Counted from the first letter of the stretch, positions 34,140 to 43,815 are shown. The stretch: 64,000 nt of DNA from Oscillospiraceae bacterium (GCA_902778115.1 CACYWG010000001.1:248001-312000), one strand, 5' to 3'. The notes: generated by a model not told the origin, from the letters alone. A program made the numbers and translations.

Positions 34140-35024
34140 TCAGTGATGCATGATCTTTCTGATTAATTTTCCCGGGTCCGCTTCCCTGCACCGGATATCG
34201 ATCGCTTCATATCGGCTGCTGGAACTGTACGTATGAAGTCCGTCGACCCAAAAGCCGCTGATCTCCAGGTTTTTTTCGCTGATTTCAAATATCTGTCTTT
34301 CCTGATAAGTGTCTTCCGGACAGATTCGATAGAACGCCAGCCCGTCGCCGTAGCGCTGTTCCCGGCTGATCTGGGCCGGTCGGATCAATACGCCTTCGTG
34401 TTGAAATACAGGGCCGGCGCCGCGAACTTGAAGCGGATCAAATTCGGGCCATGGTACTTCCCTGAGCTCCGGCTGCCGCCAATCCGTCAGCGTATACGCA
34501 TGGGGAATGACTCGCTCAGATCCTGCGCTCAGCAGGAAGGTCAACAGCCAGTATCTTCCGTTATGCTCAAACACGGTGGTATCAACCGCCGCTTCACTGA
34601 GCAGGACGGTCTGCTTCTCCCAAACATAAGGAAAATCCGCCGCACGGTACAGCCGCACTTCCTTCGCAGCGGACGACTCAGGAATCATATACCACTCGCC
34701 CTGCGCATGAAAAACAAAGGGATACGAATAATGACAGGCGTCTTCGAGGATCACTGTCGGTTCGGATATTCTGCAGCCGTCCAGTACCTCCGCCGCTTCA
34801 ATGCGGCCCTTCCCGTTTTTTACTGCTTCATAAAACAGCCACGTACGCTTGCCGTCTTCGACAAGCATCGGATCTGCCGCCCAGTCATCTTTCGTCGCAG
34901 GCATGATCGTTTGCGCATGAAACGACCGATTATCCATAATGCTCTGCGGTGTTTTTTCACGCAATGCGATCGTAAAAAAATACGACCCCATAAACAATTT
35001 GCTGAACAGACCTCCGGGTTTCAT
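34140..35024 (-). CDS. Beta-propeller protein of the glucosamine inositolphosphorylceramide transferase N-domain type
   Basis: A 294-residue soluble protein built of repeated beta strands in the GH43/GINT1-N five-bladed propeller style: DDWAADPMLVEDGKRTWLFY, ACHYSYPFVFHAQGEWYMIP and AAVDTTVFEHNGRYWLLTF. In other bacteria such domains are fused to or sit beside glycosyl- or formyltransferases in surface-glycan loci. No catalytic role is established. It overlaps the adjacent GT2 gene by 4 bases (ATGA). Confidence 0.65.
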   Translation of the reverse strand: MKPGGLFSKLFMGSYFFTIALREKTPQSIMDNRSFHAQTIMPATKDDWAADPMLVEDGKRTWLFYEAVKNGKGRIEAAEVLDGCRISEPTVILEDACHYSYPFVFHAQGEWYMIPESSAAKEVRLYRAADFPYVWEKQTVLLSEAAVDTTVFEHNGRYWLLTFLLSAGSERVIPHAYTLTDWRQPELREVPWPEFDPLQVRGAGPVFQHEGVLIRPAQISREQRYGDGLAFYRICPEDTYQERQIFEISEKNLEISGFWVDGLHTYSSSSRYEAIDIRCREADPGKLIRKIMHH

Positions 35025-36058
35025 CCCTTGTTTTTCAAACTCCTTCTATACTTCAGGTAAACCGCTGCCCGGTGGCGAATCCGGCTTACCGTACGTTTTA
35101 CCCAGACATACAGATACTTCTTATTCTTCAAATCCTGATACAGTCTCGGGTTTAAGCGTTCGATCACATGCCGGCGGCATCCCGAGAGCATGTCCTCTGC
35201 AGCCAAACGGATCTGCCGTACTGATGCAAAGCGAATCTGTTCGCAAAACAGCACAGAATAGATCTGATCAGCGATCCTGACGATTTCAGGCGCCTCCGAT
35301 CCAAACAGCTGCGCAGCATCGTAAAATGGCCGCACATAGTCGGACAGACTTTTGATTCTCCAAAGACGGTTATATGTGCCTCTTTCATTTTCCGCCTGAC
35401 GATAGCGGTACACAATCCTGTCCAGCAGATAAATATTCCCGCAACGTGCGAGACACGCGACAGAGAAAAGATAATCCTCCATTTCGATCATTTCTTCATG
35501 AAAGGAGATCGCATGGTCGATCACCAACTCCCTGCGGATCAGCTTATTCCACACGGGAGAAAGCATGTTGGCGCGATATAGACCGGTCAGCTCAGCGCCC
35601 CATTCTGTTCTGCTCATCAAACCACTTTTCGGGTAAACAAGCTTTTCGCTTCTGTAGCAGCGGGAGCGATGATAATAATCGAAACTCAATCCAAACAGCA
35701 GCATATCGGGGCGGGATTCCCCCAGGATCCTGTCCGCATCCGCCAAACTGCCGGGCTCCAAAGCGTCATCGGCATCCATAAACATCAGATACTCCCCTGA
35801 TGCTTCCAGGATCCCACGATTCCGAGCTGCAGAAACGCCGGTATTATTTTGGTCGATTACTCGAACCGTTGAGTATTTCTTTGAAAGCTCTTTTGCAACA
35901 GTTCCGGTATCATCTGAAGAGCCGTCGTTGATGATGATGATCTCTGCCGCTGACAACTGCGACTTGAAAATACTATCCACAGCCTCTTTTATGAGCTTCG
36001 CACAGTTATATGCAGGAATGATCACAGAAATATCCACCGGATCGTACGCCTTTCTCAA
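35021..36058 (-). CDS. GT2-family glycosyltransferase
   Basis: Up to 345 residues; GT-A sugar transferase with ISVIIPAYNCAKLI, IINDGSSDDTG and FMDADDALEPG. The upstream start is a TTG at 36058 without a clear ribosome binding site; GTG 36037 is a possible alternative. It ends over the start of the beta-propeller gene. Donor and linkage unknown. Confidence 0.85.
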   Translation of the reverse strand: MRKAYDPVDISVIIPAYNCAKLIKEAVDSIFKSQLSAAEIIIINDGSSDDTGTVAKELSKKYSTVRVIDQNNTGVSAARNRGILEASGEYLMFMDADDALEPGSLADADRILGESRPDMLLFGLSFDYYHRSRCYRSEKLVYPKSGLMSRTEWGAELTGLYRANMLSPVWNKLIRRELVIDHAISFHEEMIEMEDYLFSVACLARCGNIYLLDRIVYRYRQAENERGTYNRLWRIKSLSDYVRPFYDAAQLFGSEAPEIVRIADQIYSVLFCEQIRFASVRQIRLAAEDMLSGCRRHVIERLNPRLYQDLKNKKYLYVWVKRTVSRIRHRAAVYLKYRRSLKNKG

Positions 36059-36110
36059 AGTTTCGCAAGTATTCTGACAAGAATGGGACTATGACGCTGC
36101 TGCATGTTTC

Positions 36111-37265
36111 TTACTGGAAGAAAAAGCGGAACGGGACAAAATGGCCGTCGCTGGTAATCGTATCAAGAAACCGCCATATGGCAAACGAGCCAAAGATATA
36201 AGGTCCAAAGCTGCAGACCAGCTGAGTTGTGGCGGTGTCCAGATAGCGCCGTTCTGTACGGACTCCTTCAAAAACCATTGGGATGAAAATGACAGCGAAC
36301 TGAAAGTAGTAGTCCGCAAGGCGTTCAAATACATTGCTGTATCCGGCAAATGTTTGTATCACGGCAGCAATGCCCATCAAGTGCAGCAGCACGCGGTACA
36401 GACGGTCGTTTTCCCGCGGCGGACGGATCACCAGCGCTGCGACAATGATGATCAGCATAATAATCACCTTGTTTGCCAAAAAGCGAAGCTGAGAGGTCGT
36501 CGCCATTTCAGAACTGTAATAGGCCTCTGTCATCAAAGAAATCAGTCGGTCGCGGAACAGATAGGTCAGGATCAGCAGTCCGCTCAGAAAGATCAGATAT
36601 CCCCGCTCCAATTTCATATTAGCAACCCAGTAGGCCGGGAGAAATACCAGCGCCGGGAAGTGGAAAAACGACGCGCATAAAACCAGGATAACAAAGCGGA
36701 CCGGTTTGCGGTCTACGATCGCCATGAACGAAAGGATGACCAGACTCATAGCGAGGGTCTGCTTTGTCCCAGACATATGGAAAGAAAAATACAGCAGGCC
36801 TAAATAGTAAAGGACGCTTTGCAGCGGTGAGGGGGAATATTTCAGGATCAAAACCGATTCAGAACCCAAAATGATCACGGCGACAGCGACCAGGAACCAC
36901 TGATAATCCCCGTCCGTCAGGTCGTATACCGCCTTCATCAGCCATTTAGTTCCGAAATTTCGGTCTCTGCCGGAGAGATCTTCTCCTTCCTGACCAAAAT
37001 GCATCCAATCGCGGATCCCGCCCAGACTGTCCCAGGACTTGCCTTCCATGCTGTAAAACTCCCAGCGATAGGAGGTACGGGAATCGTTGCCGATCGTTGC
37101 ATTGTCCCGAAGCCCATGAATGCAAAACATCAAGACGAAGGCGATCAGAATAAATCGTTTGCTTCCCTTTTGCCATCCGCGGAAAAGCAGCGCAAAGACG
37201 ACAAGGAGAATGACCAGCCAATGATAAATTGTCAACTTAACAACCCCGTTTATTTCTTCAATCAT
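36111..37265 (-). CDS. EpsG-family polysaccharide polymerase
   Basis: A 384-residue integral membrane protein with about ten to twelve helices. TIGNDSRTSYRWEFY near residue 60 and the later MSGTKQTLAMSLVILSFMA segment are typical of EpsG, the Wzy-like polymerase of Firmicutes exopolysaccharides. It should join repeat units on the outer face of the membrane. The ribosome binding site directly before the ATG is poor; an AGGAGG lies further upstream in a hairpin loop (37272-37314). Confidence 0.85.
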   Translation of the reverse strand: MIEEINGVVKLTIYHWLVILLVVFALLFRGWQKGSKRFILIAFVLMFCIHGLRDNATIGNDSRTSYRWEFYSMEGKSWDSLGGIRDWMHFGQEGEDLSGRDRNFGTKWLMKAVYDLTDGDYQWFLVAVAVIILGSESVLILKYSPSPLQSVLYYLGLLYFSFHMSGTKQTLAMSLVILSFMAIVDRKPVRFVILVLCASFFHFPALVFLPAYWVANMKLERGYLIFLSGLLILTYLFRDRLISLMTEAYYSSEMATTSQLRFLANKVIIMLIIIVAALVIRPPRENDRLYRVLLHLMGIAAVIQTFAGYSNVFERLADYYFQFAVIFIPMVFEGVRTERRYLDTATTQLVCSFGPYIFGSFAIWRFLDTITSDGHFVPFRFFFQ

Positions 37266-37271
37266 TCATTT

Positions 37272-37314
37272 GTTATTCGCCAGGCAAAAGTCCTCCTGAT
37301 GCCTGACAAATAAC
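37272..37314 (-). promoter_or_regulatory. Imperfect hairpin with AGGAGG in its loop, upstream of the polymerase gene
   Basis: On the minus strand GTTATT and CAGGC arms pair with GCCTG and AATAAC around a loop that contains AGGAGG. The polymerase ATG begins seven bases after the 3' arm. No other ribosome binding site is visible for that gene. Confidence 0.35.
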
Positions 37315-37337
37315 GCGTTAATTCATATCCTGCAAAA

Positions 37338-38450
37338 TCAGTCCTGGAAACTGAGAAGCTCTTTGAAATAGTCTTGTGTTTTTTCTGTCAGCTCATTCGC
37401 TGAGAAATGCTCACCGCGGATTGCTGCCTGCTCGGCAAAATGCGCTCGCAGTTCCGGATTCGTCAGCATCTCCTTTACGCCACGGTAAAAGCCTTCGTCA
37501 GAATTCTCGGTGATCAGCCCGAACTCACTGTTTCCCAGGATTTCTTCCATTCCGGAGCAATTTGTTGTTACAATTGCTTTTCCGAGAACGGTGCTCTCTG
37601 TGATGACTGTGCTGAATCCTTCATAATTGGACGAGCATACGATCACATCTGCCGCAGTCATAAACGGATAGGGATTGTCCCGGAAGCCAAACATAGTCAC
37701 CGAGTCAGACAGATCGTTTTCGCGGATATATGCTTCGAGCTCGGCTCTCTGCACACCGTCCCCCAGGATCCACAGATCGTGATCGATGCCTTCCGCCAAC
37801 AACCGTTGATGCGTCTTCAAAAGCCTTGGATAATTCTTGGCATGGTACAGCGTTCCGACAGCAAGCAAAGTCAGTCTGCGCTTTTTTACATCAGAAAGCG
37901 GCTCGGCAGCCAAGCGTTTGATCCGGTCAGAATCCACGACGTTATATACGACGTCGCTGGAAAAGCGATTCTCATACAGGCGGTCGAAAGACGCTTTGAC
38001 CCTTTGCGATACGCAAACGACCCGGTCGAACTTTTCATACCATCCCATGGTTCTTTGCGTATATGACGCATAATCGGAGATCGCCCTTGAGAGATCACAA
38101 TGGATCCAGGCGAGTTTTTTTGCCTTTTGATTCGTTGATGCGGCCATGATTTTCGTGGAACCCATCTCCAGATAGGCGCATTCGATATCATAGTCGTCTT
38201 TGACATGCAAACGATAAAGGCTCCCCAGTTCTGCCTCTGCGCGATAACGAAGTTGGTTGAATCTGTTTTTCACCGGATATGTTGTTTTATAGCGAATCCC
38301 GGGCGCAAGGAGGCTACCCGCGTCACAGGGCCAGACCGTCTGGACCGTAATGGCAAATTCTGACTGATCCATATGGTTGACAAGATTGCGCAGTACAGTC
38401 TCTGCTCCGCCGCTGTCAAGGGTTTCAATAAAAAAGAGGATTTTCAGCAT
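37338..38450 (-). CDS. GT4-family glycosyltransferase
   Basis: A 370-residue GT-B fold sugar transferase. The N-terminus (KILFFIETLDSGGAETVLRNL) has the glycine loop of the acceptor domain, and the C-terminal donor domain has LWILGDGVQRAEL and SSNYEGFSTVITES, the GT4 E-x7-E motif. It lies 3 bp after the GT8-like gene. Confidence 0.9.
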   Translation of the reverse strand: MLKILFFIETLDSGGAETVLRNLVNHMDQSEFAITVQTVWPCDAGSLLAPGIRYKTTYPVKNRFNQLRYRAEAELGSLYRLHVKDDYDIECAYLEMGSTKIMAASTNQKAKKLAWIHCDLSRAISDYASYTQRTMGWYEKFDRVVCVSQRVKASFDRLYENRFSSDVVYNVVDSDRIKRLAAEPLSDVKKRRLTLLAVGTLYHAKNYPRLLKTHQRLLAEGIDHDLWILGDGVQRAELEAYIRENDLSDSVTMFGFRDNPYPFMTAADVIVCSSNYEGFSTVITESTVLGKAIVTTNCSGMEEILGNSEFGLITENSDEGFYRGVKEMLTNPELRAHFAEQAAIRGEHFSANELTEKTQDYFKELLSFQD

Positions 38451-38453
38451 GTT

Positions 38454-39380
38454 TTACCGCCGCCGATTCTTTAGCCTGTTTCTGATTCTGCGTTTGACCC
38501 TTTTCCACAGCGTAACCAGATCGCAAACATGAAGAATGAAATACAGCAGCTTGCCGCGGAACAGAATCATCCACAGCAAACCGGTAGTTGATTTTCCCTG
38601 AAGCTTCCACCGGACCTTGGCAACCTCAGAAAGGTAAAAGGCCTTCATGGTCCCGAAGTTGCCCCAATGGATAAGAATCACTGGTTTCCATCCATGTTTA
38701 GTATTCCATTCGGCCTGAGGCACAGCAATATCCGCCCGAGTAAATCGCTTGTAAGTATAAATAGCGACATCATCACATGATATGGGACGGCAGTTCATCA
38801 CCGCCATGCCCAGCGCGATCACCGGCTCGTCAGCGGGATTCTTAAACAATGCGAAAGAGTAATCGTGATAGTTCGCAGCCGATTCTTTTGCGATTTCAAA
38901 AACCTGTCTGCATTTCTCTGTGTTTCGAAGATAGTATACGCCGCCGCTGAAGCTGGGAACATAGTGGATCCTGTCGCGATACTTCCCCATACCATCAGTC
39001 TGGAACCAGCCCTTGTTCGTTGACAGATCCTCATATGCACAACCGAATACAGAACAGTCGTCAGCCTGTTCAAAAAGATCCCACCATCGATCTATGTCTC
39101 CGTATACCAAACAGTCTGCATCAATAAAGATCGTTTCATCAAAAGGGAGGCAGTCAAAGAGCCTCAGCTTGTCCAGGTAGCTGTAGCTTGGGTCCTTCAA
39201 GAGGACGACCTCGTCAAAGGCTGCGGTGTATTTGTTTTCACGGTCGCAAATCACAGCGAAAGGGTATTTTCCGGCGTTAAGCCGATAGGAACTAAGAAGA
39301 TTCCTTGCTATCCGGTAATAGTGATCCTTTCCTGTGGCAATGGTGACAAAGCCTCGTTTTGCTCTCGTCTCTTTCAACAT
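38454..39380 (-). CDS. GT8-like glycosyltransferase
   Basis: A 308-residue GT-A sugar transferase of the GT8/glycogenin-like type. GFVTIATGKDHYYRIARNLL is the nucleotide-sugar end, and ETIFIDADCLVYGDID carries the DxD motif. The basic C-terminus (RVKRRIRNRLKNRRR) with a hydrophobic patch before it may associate with the membrane. GGAG precedes the ATG. The 105 bp before it (39381-39485) hold no gene. Confidence 0.8.
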   Translation of the reverse strand: MLKETRAKRGFVTIATGKDHYYRIARNLLSSYRLNAGKYPFAVICDRENKYTAAFDEVVLLKDPSYSYLDKLRLFDCLPFDETIFIDADCLVYGDIDRWWDLFEQADDCSVFGCAYEDLSTNKGWFQTDGMGKYRDRIHYVPSFSGGVYYLRNTEKCRQVFEIAKESAANYHDYSFALFKNPADEPVIALGMAVMNCRPISCDDVAIYTYKRFTRADIAVPQAEWNTKHGWKPVILIHWGNFGTMKAFYLSEVAKVRWKLQGKSTTGLLWMILFRGKLLYFILHVCDLVTLWKRVKRRIRNRLKNRRR

Positions 39381-39485
39381 TTTTAACTCCTACTACTATC
39401 ACGTGTCATCTGCTGCCGCTCGATTATTGATTTCACTCTTGCAAGCTCTTTCCGCGCTTCATATGCAAAGACAATGGCGGTAGTA

Positions 39486-40589
39486 TCAGCTCTTTGTTTC
39501 TTCTCTCTCGTATAAATACATAAACCTTTTCATGACCGTTTCGCAGTCGAAGCCCTTCTTTTGAAGCTCTGATGCATAACGAAGAGGCTCAATTCTTTCT
39601 GCATCACAGATAAGTTCGATCCATTGGACCGGATCATCCAGGGAAACAGGCCGGAGCAAGTCGGTCAAATATACATCACGCGGAACTTCGGTCGAAAGGA
39701 CGCATGGCAGACCGTTGGCCTGCACCTCCACAACGGAAAGCGGCATTCCTTCAAACAGCGAGGGAAAGGCAAACACATCCATGGCGCTGAGAAAGTCCGG
39801 GACATTGCGGACGTTCCCCGTCATAATCACCCGGTCTTCGAGCTTCTCCTTCATAATCAATGCTTTCAGCTTCTCCCGGTCTTCTCCGTCGCCCAGCAAC
39901 AGCAGCTTAGCATTCGGTCTTCTCTCAATGATCTGCGGCAGAAGGCGGATGAGAAAAGCCTGGTTTTTGACCGGCGCCAGATGCCCGACGTGCCCGATGA
40001 CGAAAGCATCATCGAGCTTCAACTCTTCCCGGATCCTGTTCCGTGCTTCTTCGCTGAATGAAAAGCGGTCGACGTCAATGCCGTTCAGAATGCATTTTCC
40101 GGCTTTTTCGTAGGCCTCGCGCCCGAAGAGGCGGATCCCGGCGGCATTGCCGCAGGCGACCAGATCGGTTGCATTGTGAAGGATCAAGGAGCGCATCAGC
40201 TTCTCATATATCATTTTTTTCAATCCGTGACCGTTATTCAGTGCCGAGTGAGCATGCGCGATGCGGATCGGAACGCCGCATTGCCTGGCCGCCAACATGG
40301 CCCAGCCGATATTGAACATCGTGTGGGCGTGCACGACACGGTACTTATTCTGCCGCATCAGCTGCTTCAGCGTCCCAAAATACCGGCGGTAGTTTTCTGA
40401 CGGTGAAGGGATGTGGATCATGCGGCAGCCGTTGTCTTCCAGCTCCCGCTCGTAACCGCATACCTCGTCGCCGAAAACAAGGTAGTCGACCTCGTAGCCC
40501 AACCGACGGGCTTCTAGACCAATGTCCCTGGCAACCTTTTCCGCCCCGCCGATACGAAGCGAAGCCGTTATCTGCAAACAACGTTTCAT
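39486..40589 (-). CDS. GT4-family glycosyltransferase (EpsF-like)
   Basis: A 367-residue GT-B sugar transferase: QITASLRIGGAEKVARDI at the N-terminus, ILNGIDVDRFSF, VGHLAPVKNQAFLI and PSLFEGMPLSVVEVQANGLP with the E-x7-E motif. The layout is close to EpsF-type exopolysaccharide transferases of Bacillota. Confidence 0.9.
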   Translation of the reverse strand: MKRCLQITASLRIGGAEKVARDIGLEARRLGYEVDYLVFGDEVCGYERELEDNGCRMIHIPSPSENYRRYFGTLKQLMRQNKYRVVHAHTMFNIGWAMLAARQCGVPIRIAHAHSALNNGHGLKKMIYEKLMRSLILHNATDLVACGNAAGIRLFGREAYEKAGKCILNGIDVDRFSFSEEARNRIREELKLDDAFVIGHVGHLAPVKNQAFLIRLLPQIIERRPNAKLLLLGDGEDREKLKALIMKEKLEDRVIMTGNVRNVPDFLSAMDVFAFPSLFEGMPLSVVEVQANGLPCVLSTEVPRDVYLTDLLRPVSLDDPVQWIELICDAERIEPLRYASELQKKGFDCETVMKRFMYLYEREETKS

Positions 40590-40612
40590 AAACCGTTTAT
40601 ATCCTGTTCCCT

Positions 40613-41599
40613 TTAGTGCGTCAGTTTCCAGGCGATCACATCAATCACCCAGGTCAGGCGCAGACGCACCGGAAGCGTGATTAGGGTGCAATAACGCGTG
40701 CTGGGATATTTCATGTGTCTGCGATTAATCGCATCGCACTTTCTGCCCAATTTCTTCTGCCGTTCCAGCCAACCAACCTGATCGGCCAATAACAGTTTCG
40801 CTTCATGGTAAATATATCGGCAATCGCCAAAATTGACCGCGCGCCGGTACTGTTCCTTCTCGTTTTCGGGGATCGGCGCTTCATCCAAAGCGTTTTCAAA
40901 ATACCTCCGCGTGACTAAAAACTGTTCCTGCAGATCATCATGGCGTTTACGGGACAGGGAATTCTCATTTTCCGTATTAACACAGTATACAGTCCGATTA
41001 GAAATCTGGATATTATTAATATAGAATGAATAGCAGATATTAAAGACGCGGTCTTCTGCGACCGACGCACCCACGGGAAAACGGAGACATTTTTCTTCAA
41101 TAATGCACCGCTTATATCTTTTGGCCCAAGGCATATTGATCGTTTTCCTGCAGATCGCATCATTGACAGCAGGCATCAGCGCTTCCCGCCCGCTCAGCAG
41201 AGTCGATGATCCTTCAGAGACCGCCTTGATCTCTCCGGAATCCTTTGTATAAGAGAACATGACCAGATCCGCATCGGTTTTATCACGTTCTGAATCCATT
41301 GCTTCAAAAAAGCCTGGCATCACATAGTCGTCGCTGTCGACGAAAACGATAAACTCGCCGTGCGCGTGATCCAGTCCCGCATTGCGCGCCGTGGAAACCC
41401 CACCGTTTTCCTTCTCAATATAGACGACATTGGCGCAGCGATCGGCATAGGCCTGGCAGATTTCTCCGCTTCTGTCTTTCGACCCATCGTTGACGAGGAT
41501 GATCTCGCAGTCTGTATAGTTTTCAGCCAGGAGGCTGTCTACACAGCGATTCAGCGTCTTTTCTGCATTGTAGACCGGTATGATTACGGAATATCTCAT
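40613..41599 (-). CDS. GT2-family glycosyltransferase
   Basis: A 328-residue GT-A sugar transferase beginning MRYSVIIPVYNAEKTL, with VNDGSKDRSG and FVDSDDYVMPG. I chose ATG 41599, which gives the usual start; an ATG-like start at 41647 overlaps the LicD gene by 40 bp. No strong ribosome binding site is visible, so it may be translated by coupling to the LicD gene, which ends 8 bp upstream. Confidence 0.87.
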   Translation of the reverse strand: MRYSVIIPVYNAEKTLNRCVDSLLAENYTDCEIILVNDGSKDRSGEICQAYADRCANVVYIEKENGGVSTARNAGLDHAHGEFIVFVDSDDYVMPGFFEAMDSERDKTDADLVMFSYTKDSGEIKAVSEGSSTLLSGREALMPAVNDAICRKTINMPWAKRYKRCIIEEKCLRFPVGASVAEDRVFNICYSFYINNIQISNRTVYCVNTENENSLSRKRHDDLQEQFLVTRRYFENALDEAPIPENEKEQYRRAVNFGDCRYIYHEAKLLLADQVGWLERQKKLGRKCDAINRRHMKYPSTRYCTLITLPVRLRLTWVIDVIAWKLTH

Positions 41600-41606
41600 A
41601 GATGAA

Positions 41607-42440
41607 TCAAGGCTGTCGATCTGACAGTTCCTCATAATTATGTTCAAAATCGATCAGCAGTGGCCGGTGCTTCCAGACCCGCTCTTCCTCAGGTGGAAGC
41701 AGCATATAGTCGCCGTAGCAGGTCTTTAAAAATGTATCATATTGCTGAACCGCGCGATAGTTTTTTCCGTGAAAAGGAAGCTCGGTACATGTATCGAACA
41801 GGTCGGCCGGATAACAGCGTTTCAAATCGTAAAACGTACACGGAGAGACCAGTTCTGCTGACCGGTTTTTATTCCACGAACGGCTGAGACGCCCGAAGAA
41901 AACGCTCAATTTGCGGTAAGCGCTTTTCGGCGCGATCTTCAGTAAAAGCTTTTCAGACATTCCTATCCATCCGCCGCGGCCGCTGGTATAACCGCGGTTA
42001 TACAGCAGATTCAACGCAAAGAGCGCATTTTGAATCTTCGCGGACAAGAAGCCCTCGGCGCAGCGATCCAGAGGGAAAATATCGACAAATATTCCTTTGT
42101 GGTGTTTTTCCTTCCGTTCGCTTTCATATTGGATGAAAGTCGAATGATCCTTTCGAATCTTGGCGAAATTATTGACGTAATCATCCGTCATCGCATCTGT
42201 TTGAAGCAGATACCCGCGCGGCGCAGACCTTTCCCACAGAGCGAGTAGCCTGTCATAATCCTCTCGGGGCATCATGATGTCAACATCGTCATCCCAGGGG
42301 ATAAAGTCCTGATGCCTGACCGCGCCAATGAGCGTCCCATAGGCCAGAGAATAACGCAGATTATTATTTTTGCAAAAATCGTGGATGACGTCCAGGATCT
42401 CTTGTTCTGTCTCCCAAAGCTTTTTCTGCGTTTCGTCCAT
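41607..42440 (-). CDS. LicD-family phosphotransferase
   Basis: A 277-residue LicD protein with the core RYSLAYGTLIGAVRHQDFIP followed by WDDDVDIMMPR, holding the active-site Asp residues. AGGAAG precedes the ATG. The next gene upstream is the broken tagD copy, 29 bp away, so the pair may once have worked together on a CDP-linked group such as CDP-glycerol. Confidence 0.9.
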   Translation of the reverse strand: MDETQKKLWETEQEILDVIHDFCKNNNLRYSLAYGTLIGAVRHQDFIPWDDDVDIMMPREDYDRLLALWERSAPRGYLLQTDAMTDDYVNNFAKIRKDHSTFIQYESERKEKHHKGIFVDIFPLDRCAEGFLSAKIQNALFALNLLYNRGYTSGRGGWIGMSEKLLLKIAPKSAYRKLSVFFGRLSRSWNKNRSAELVSPCTFYDLKRCYPADLFDTCTELPFHGKNYRAVQQYDTFLKTCYGDYMLLPPEEERVWKHRPLLIDFEHNYEELSDRQP

Positions 42441-42469
42441 GTAGTTTTTCTTCCTTTGCTGATAATCAA

Positions 42470-42866
42470 TTAGATCCGGTCGTTTAAATCCTTTTTGATC
42501 TGTGTTGTTGAAATCTCGGGCGTACGCGGGAGGTAAACGACGTCGCAGAGATTCTTGAGATCGTCGAATTTTCCTTCCCAGTCGTCCCCCATGACGAAGG
42601 TATATATGGTACTCTTTGACGTCAGATCGCTTTTGATTCCAGGATTCTTCCGGAATGACCAGATCGACATAAGGGATCGTCGCGAGAAACTGCGGGAAGC
42701 GCTGCTCGTAACTGAAGTAGCTTTTCTTCTGCTTCTCGCGCCAGTTGCATTCATCGGTGGGAAGCTCTGCGATCAGATAATCGCCATATTATTTCGCCCT
42801 CCTGAGCAGATTGATATGACCGTAATGCAGCAGGTCAAAGGTCCCGTACGTGATGACTCTCTTCAA
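42470..42866 (-). pseudogene. tagD: Decayed glycerol-3-phosphate cytidylyltransferase
   Basis: Conceptual reading from TTG 42866 gives KRVITYGTFDLLHYGHINLL, the TagD nucleotide-binding HxGH region, then a TAA where a Glu codon (GAA) is expected after RRAK. The frame then continues YGDYLIAELPTDE to VKEYHI, where an indel of about two bases shifts it to TFVMGDDWEGKFDDL, ending CDVVYLPRTPEISTTQIKK. One nonsense change and one frameshift mean no intact enzyme is made. The total length still fits TagD of about 130 residues, so the decay looks recent. Gap 42867-42972 holds no gene. Confidence 0.85.
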
Positions 42867-42972
42867 ATAAAAAAACTCTTTCCGGCACAACTGGTCCTTT
42901 CAGATCAGGAAACACAATGCCAAAGTTGTTGTCAGTATTTAGTTTGAAGCAACATGACAAGTTCCTTTTTCG

Positions 42973-43806
42973 CTATGATTCTGTATAATGCTTATCCAAC
43001 TGAATTATTTTAGGCCAATGGCCGCCTCTTTCGTTCTCCGGCGGAAACTGCATGTAATTACCATAGGTCAATTTCAAATATGCATCACAATCAACCGGGG
43101 CACGAAATAATACTCCTTCAAACATTACATCTTTTCCCGCTCCGTAAATGCTTTCCGGCATTGGAGAAGATAAATTGCCCCAGATATAAGATATTTCTGA
43201 TCCATGTGAACGAAAAATAATGCCCTTTAATAGTTTTGCTATCCTTAATCTTATAGCCAAAGGAAGCAATCTAATCAGATCTCTCAGATAAACAGAAATT
43301 GTAGTTTTCTTTTCTCTCGTTATCCTCCGAGCGATTGCATAATTATCATTTCCCATTGTCAAATATGAGTAGATGCTGACAAGTATACGCTTAACACGGT
43401 ACTCTGTAGTATTATTAATGTGAATCAGTGGAAAAATATCAATCCAAACGCCATGATGCCCTGAATTCTGCACCTCGTCTGCCAGCAACAAGACCGTATT
43501 GTTCTTACGAATTTTTGTGTATAATCTTCCTAACTGTTCCTCAGTTTCAGAACACTGTACGTAATAGTTTTCTCCCAGTTCATCTTGAGCAACTTTCAGA
43601 AAACGAGCATAGTCAGGGTATGGCATTTCAATGTCAATATCATCATCCCAAGGAATAAACCCCTTGTGTCTGACGGCGCCAAGTAAAGTACCGCTTCCCA
43701 AGTAGAACGTAAAATTGTATTTTTCACATACTCTTTTTACTTCTTTTAATATTTCCAACTCACAAAGTTGGATTTCACGAATAGGATATTTCTTTGATTC
43801 TTCCAT
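42973..43806 (-). CDS. LicD-family phosphotransferase
   Basis: A 277-residue LicD protein: FTFYLGSGTLLGAVRHKGFI followed by PWDDDIDIEMPYPDY. GGGAGG lies just before the ATG. The DNA is clearly more A+T-rich than most of the locus, with different codon choice from the neighbouring LicD gene at 41.6 kb, suggesting separate acquisition. Confidence 0.9.
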   Translation of the reverse strand: MEESKKYPIREIQLCELEILKEVKRVCEKYNFTFYLGSGTLLGAVRHKGFIPWDDDIDIEMPYPDYARFLKVAQDELGENYYVQCSETEEQLGRLYTKIRKNNTVLLLADEVQNSGHHGVWIDIFPLIHINNTTEYRVKRILVSIYSYLTMGNDNYAIARRITREKKTTISVYLRDLIRLLPLAIRLRIAKLLKGIIFRSHGSEISYIWGNLSSPMPESIYGAGKDVMFEGVLFRAPVDCDAYLKLTYGNYMQFPPENERGGHWPKIIQLDKHYTES

Positions 43807-43815
43807 AAAGCCTCC

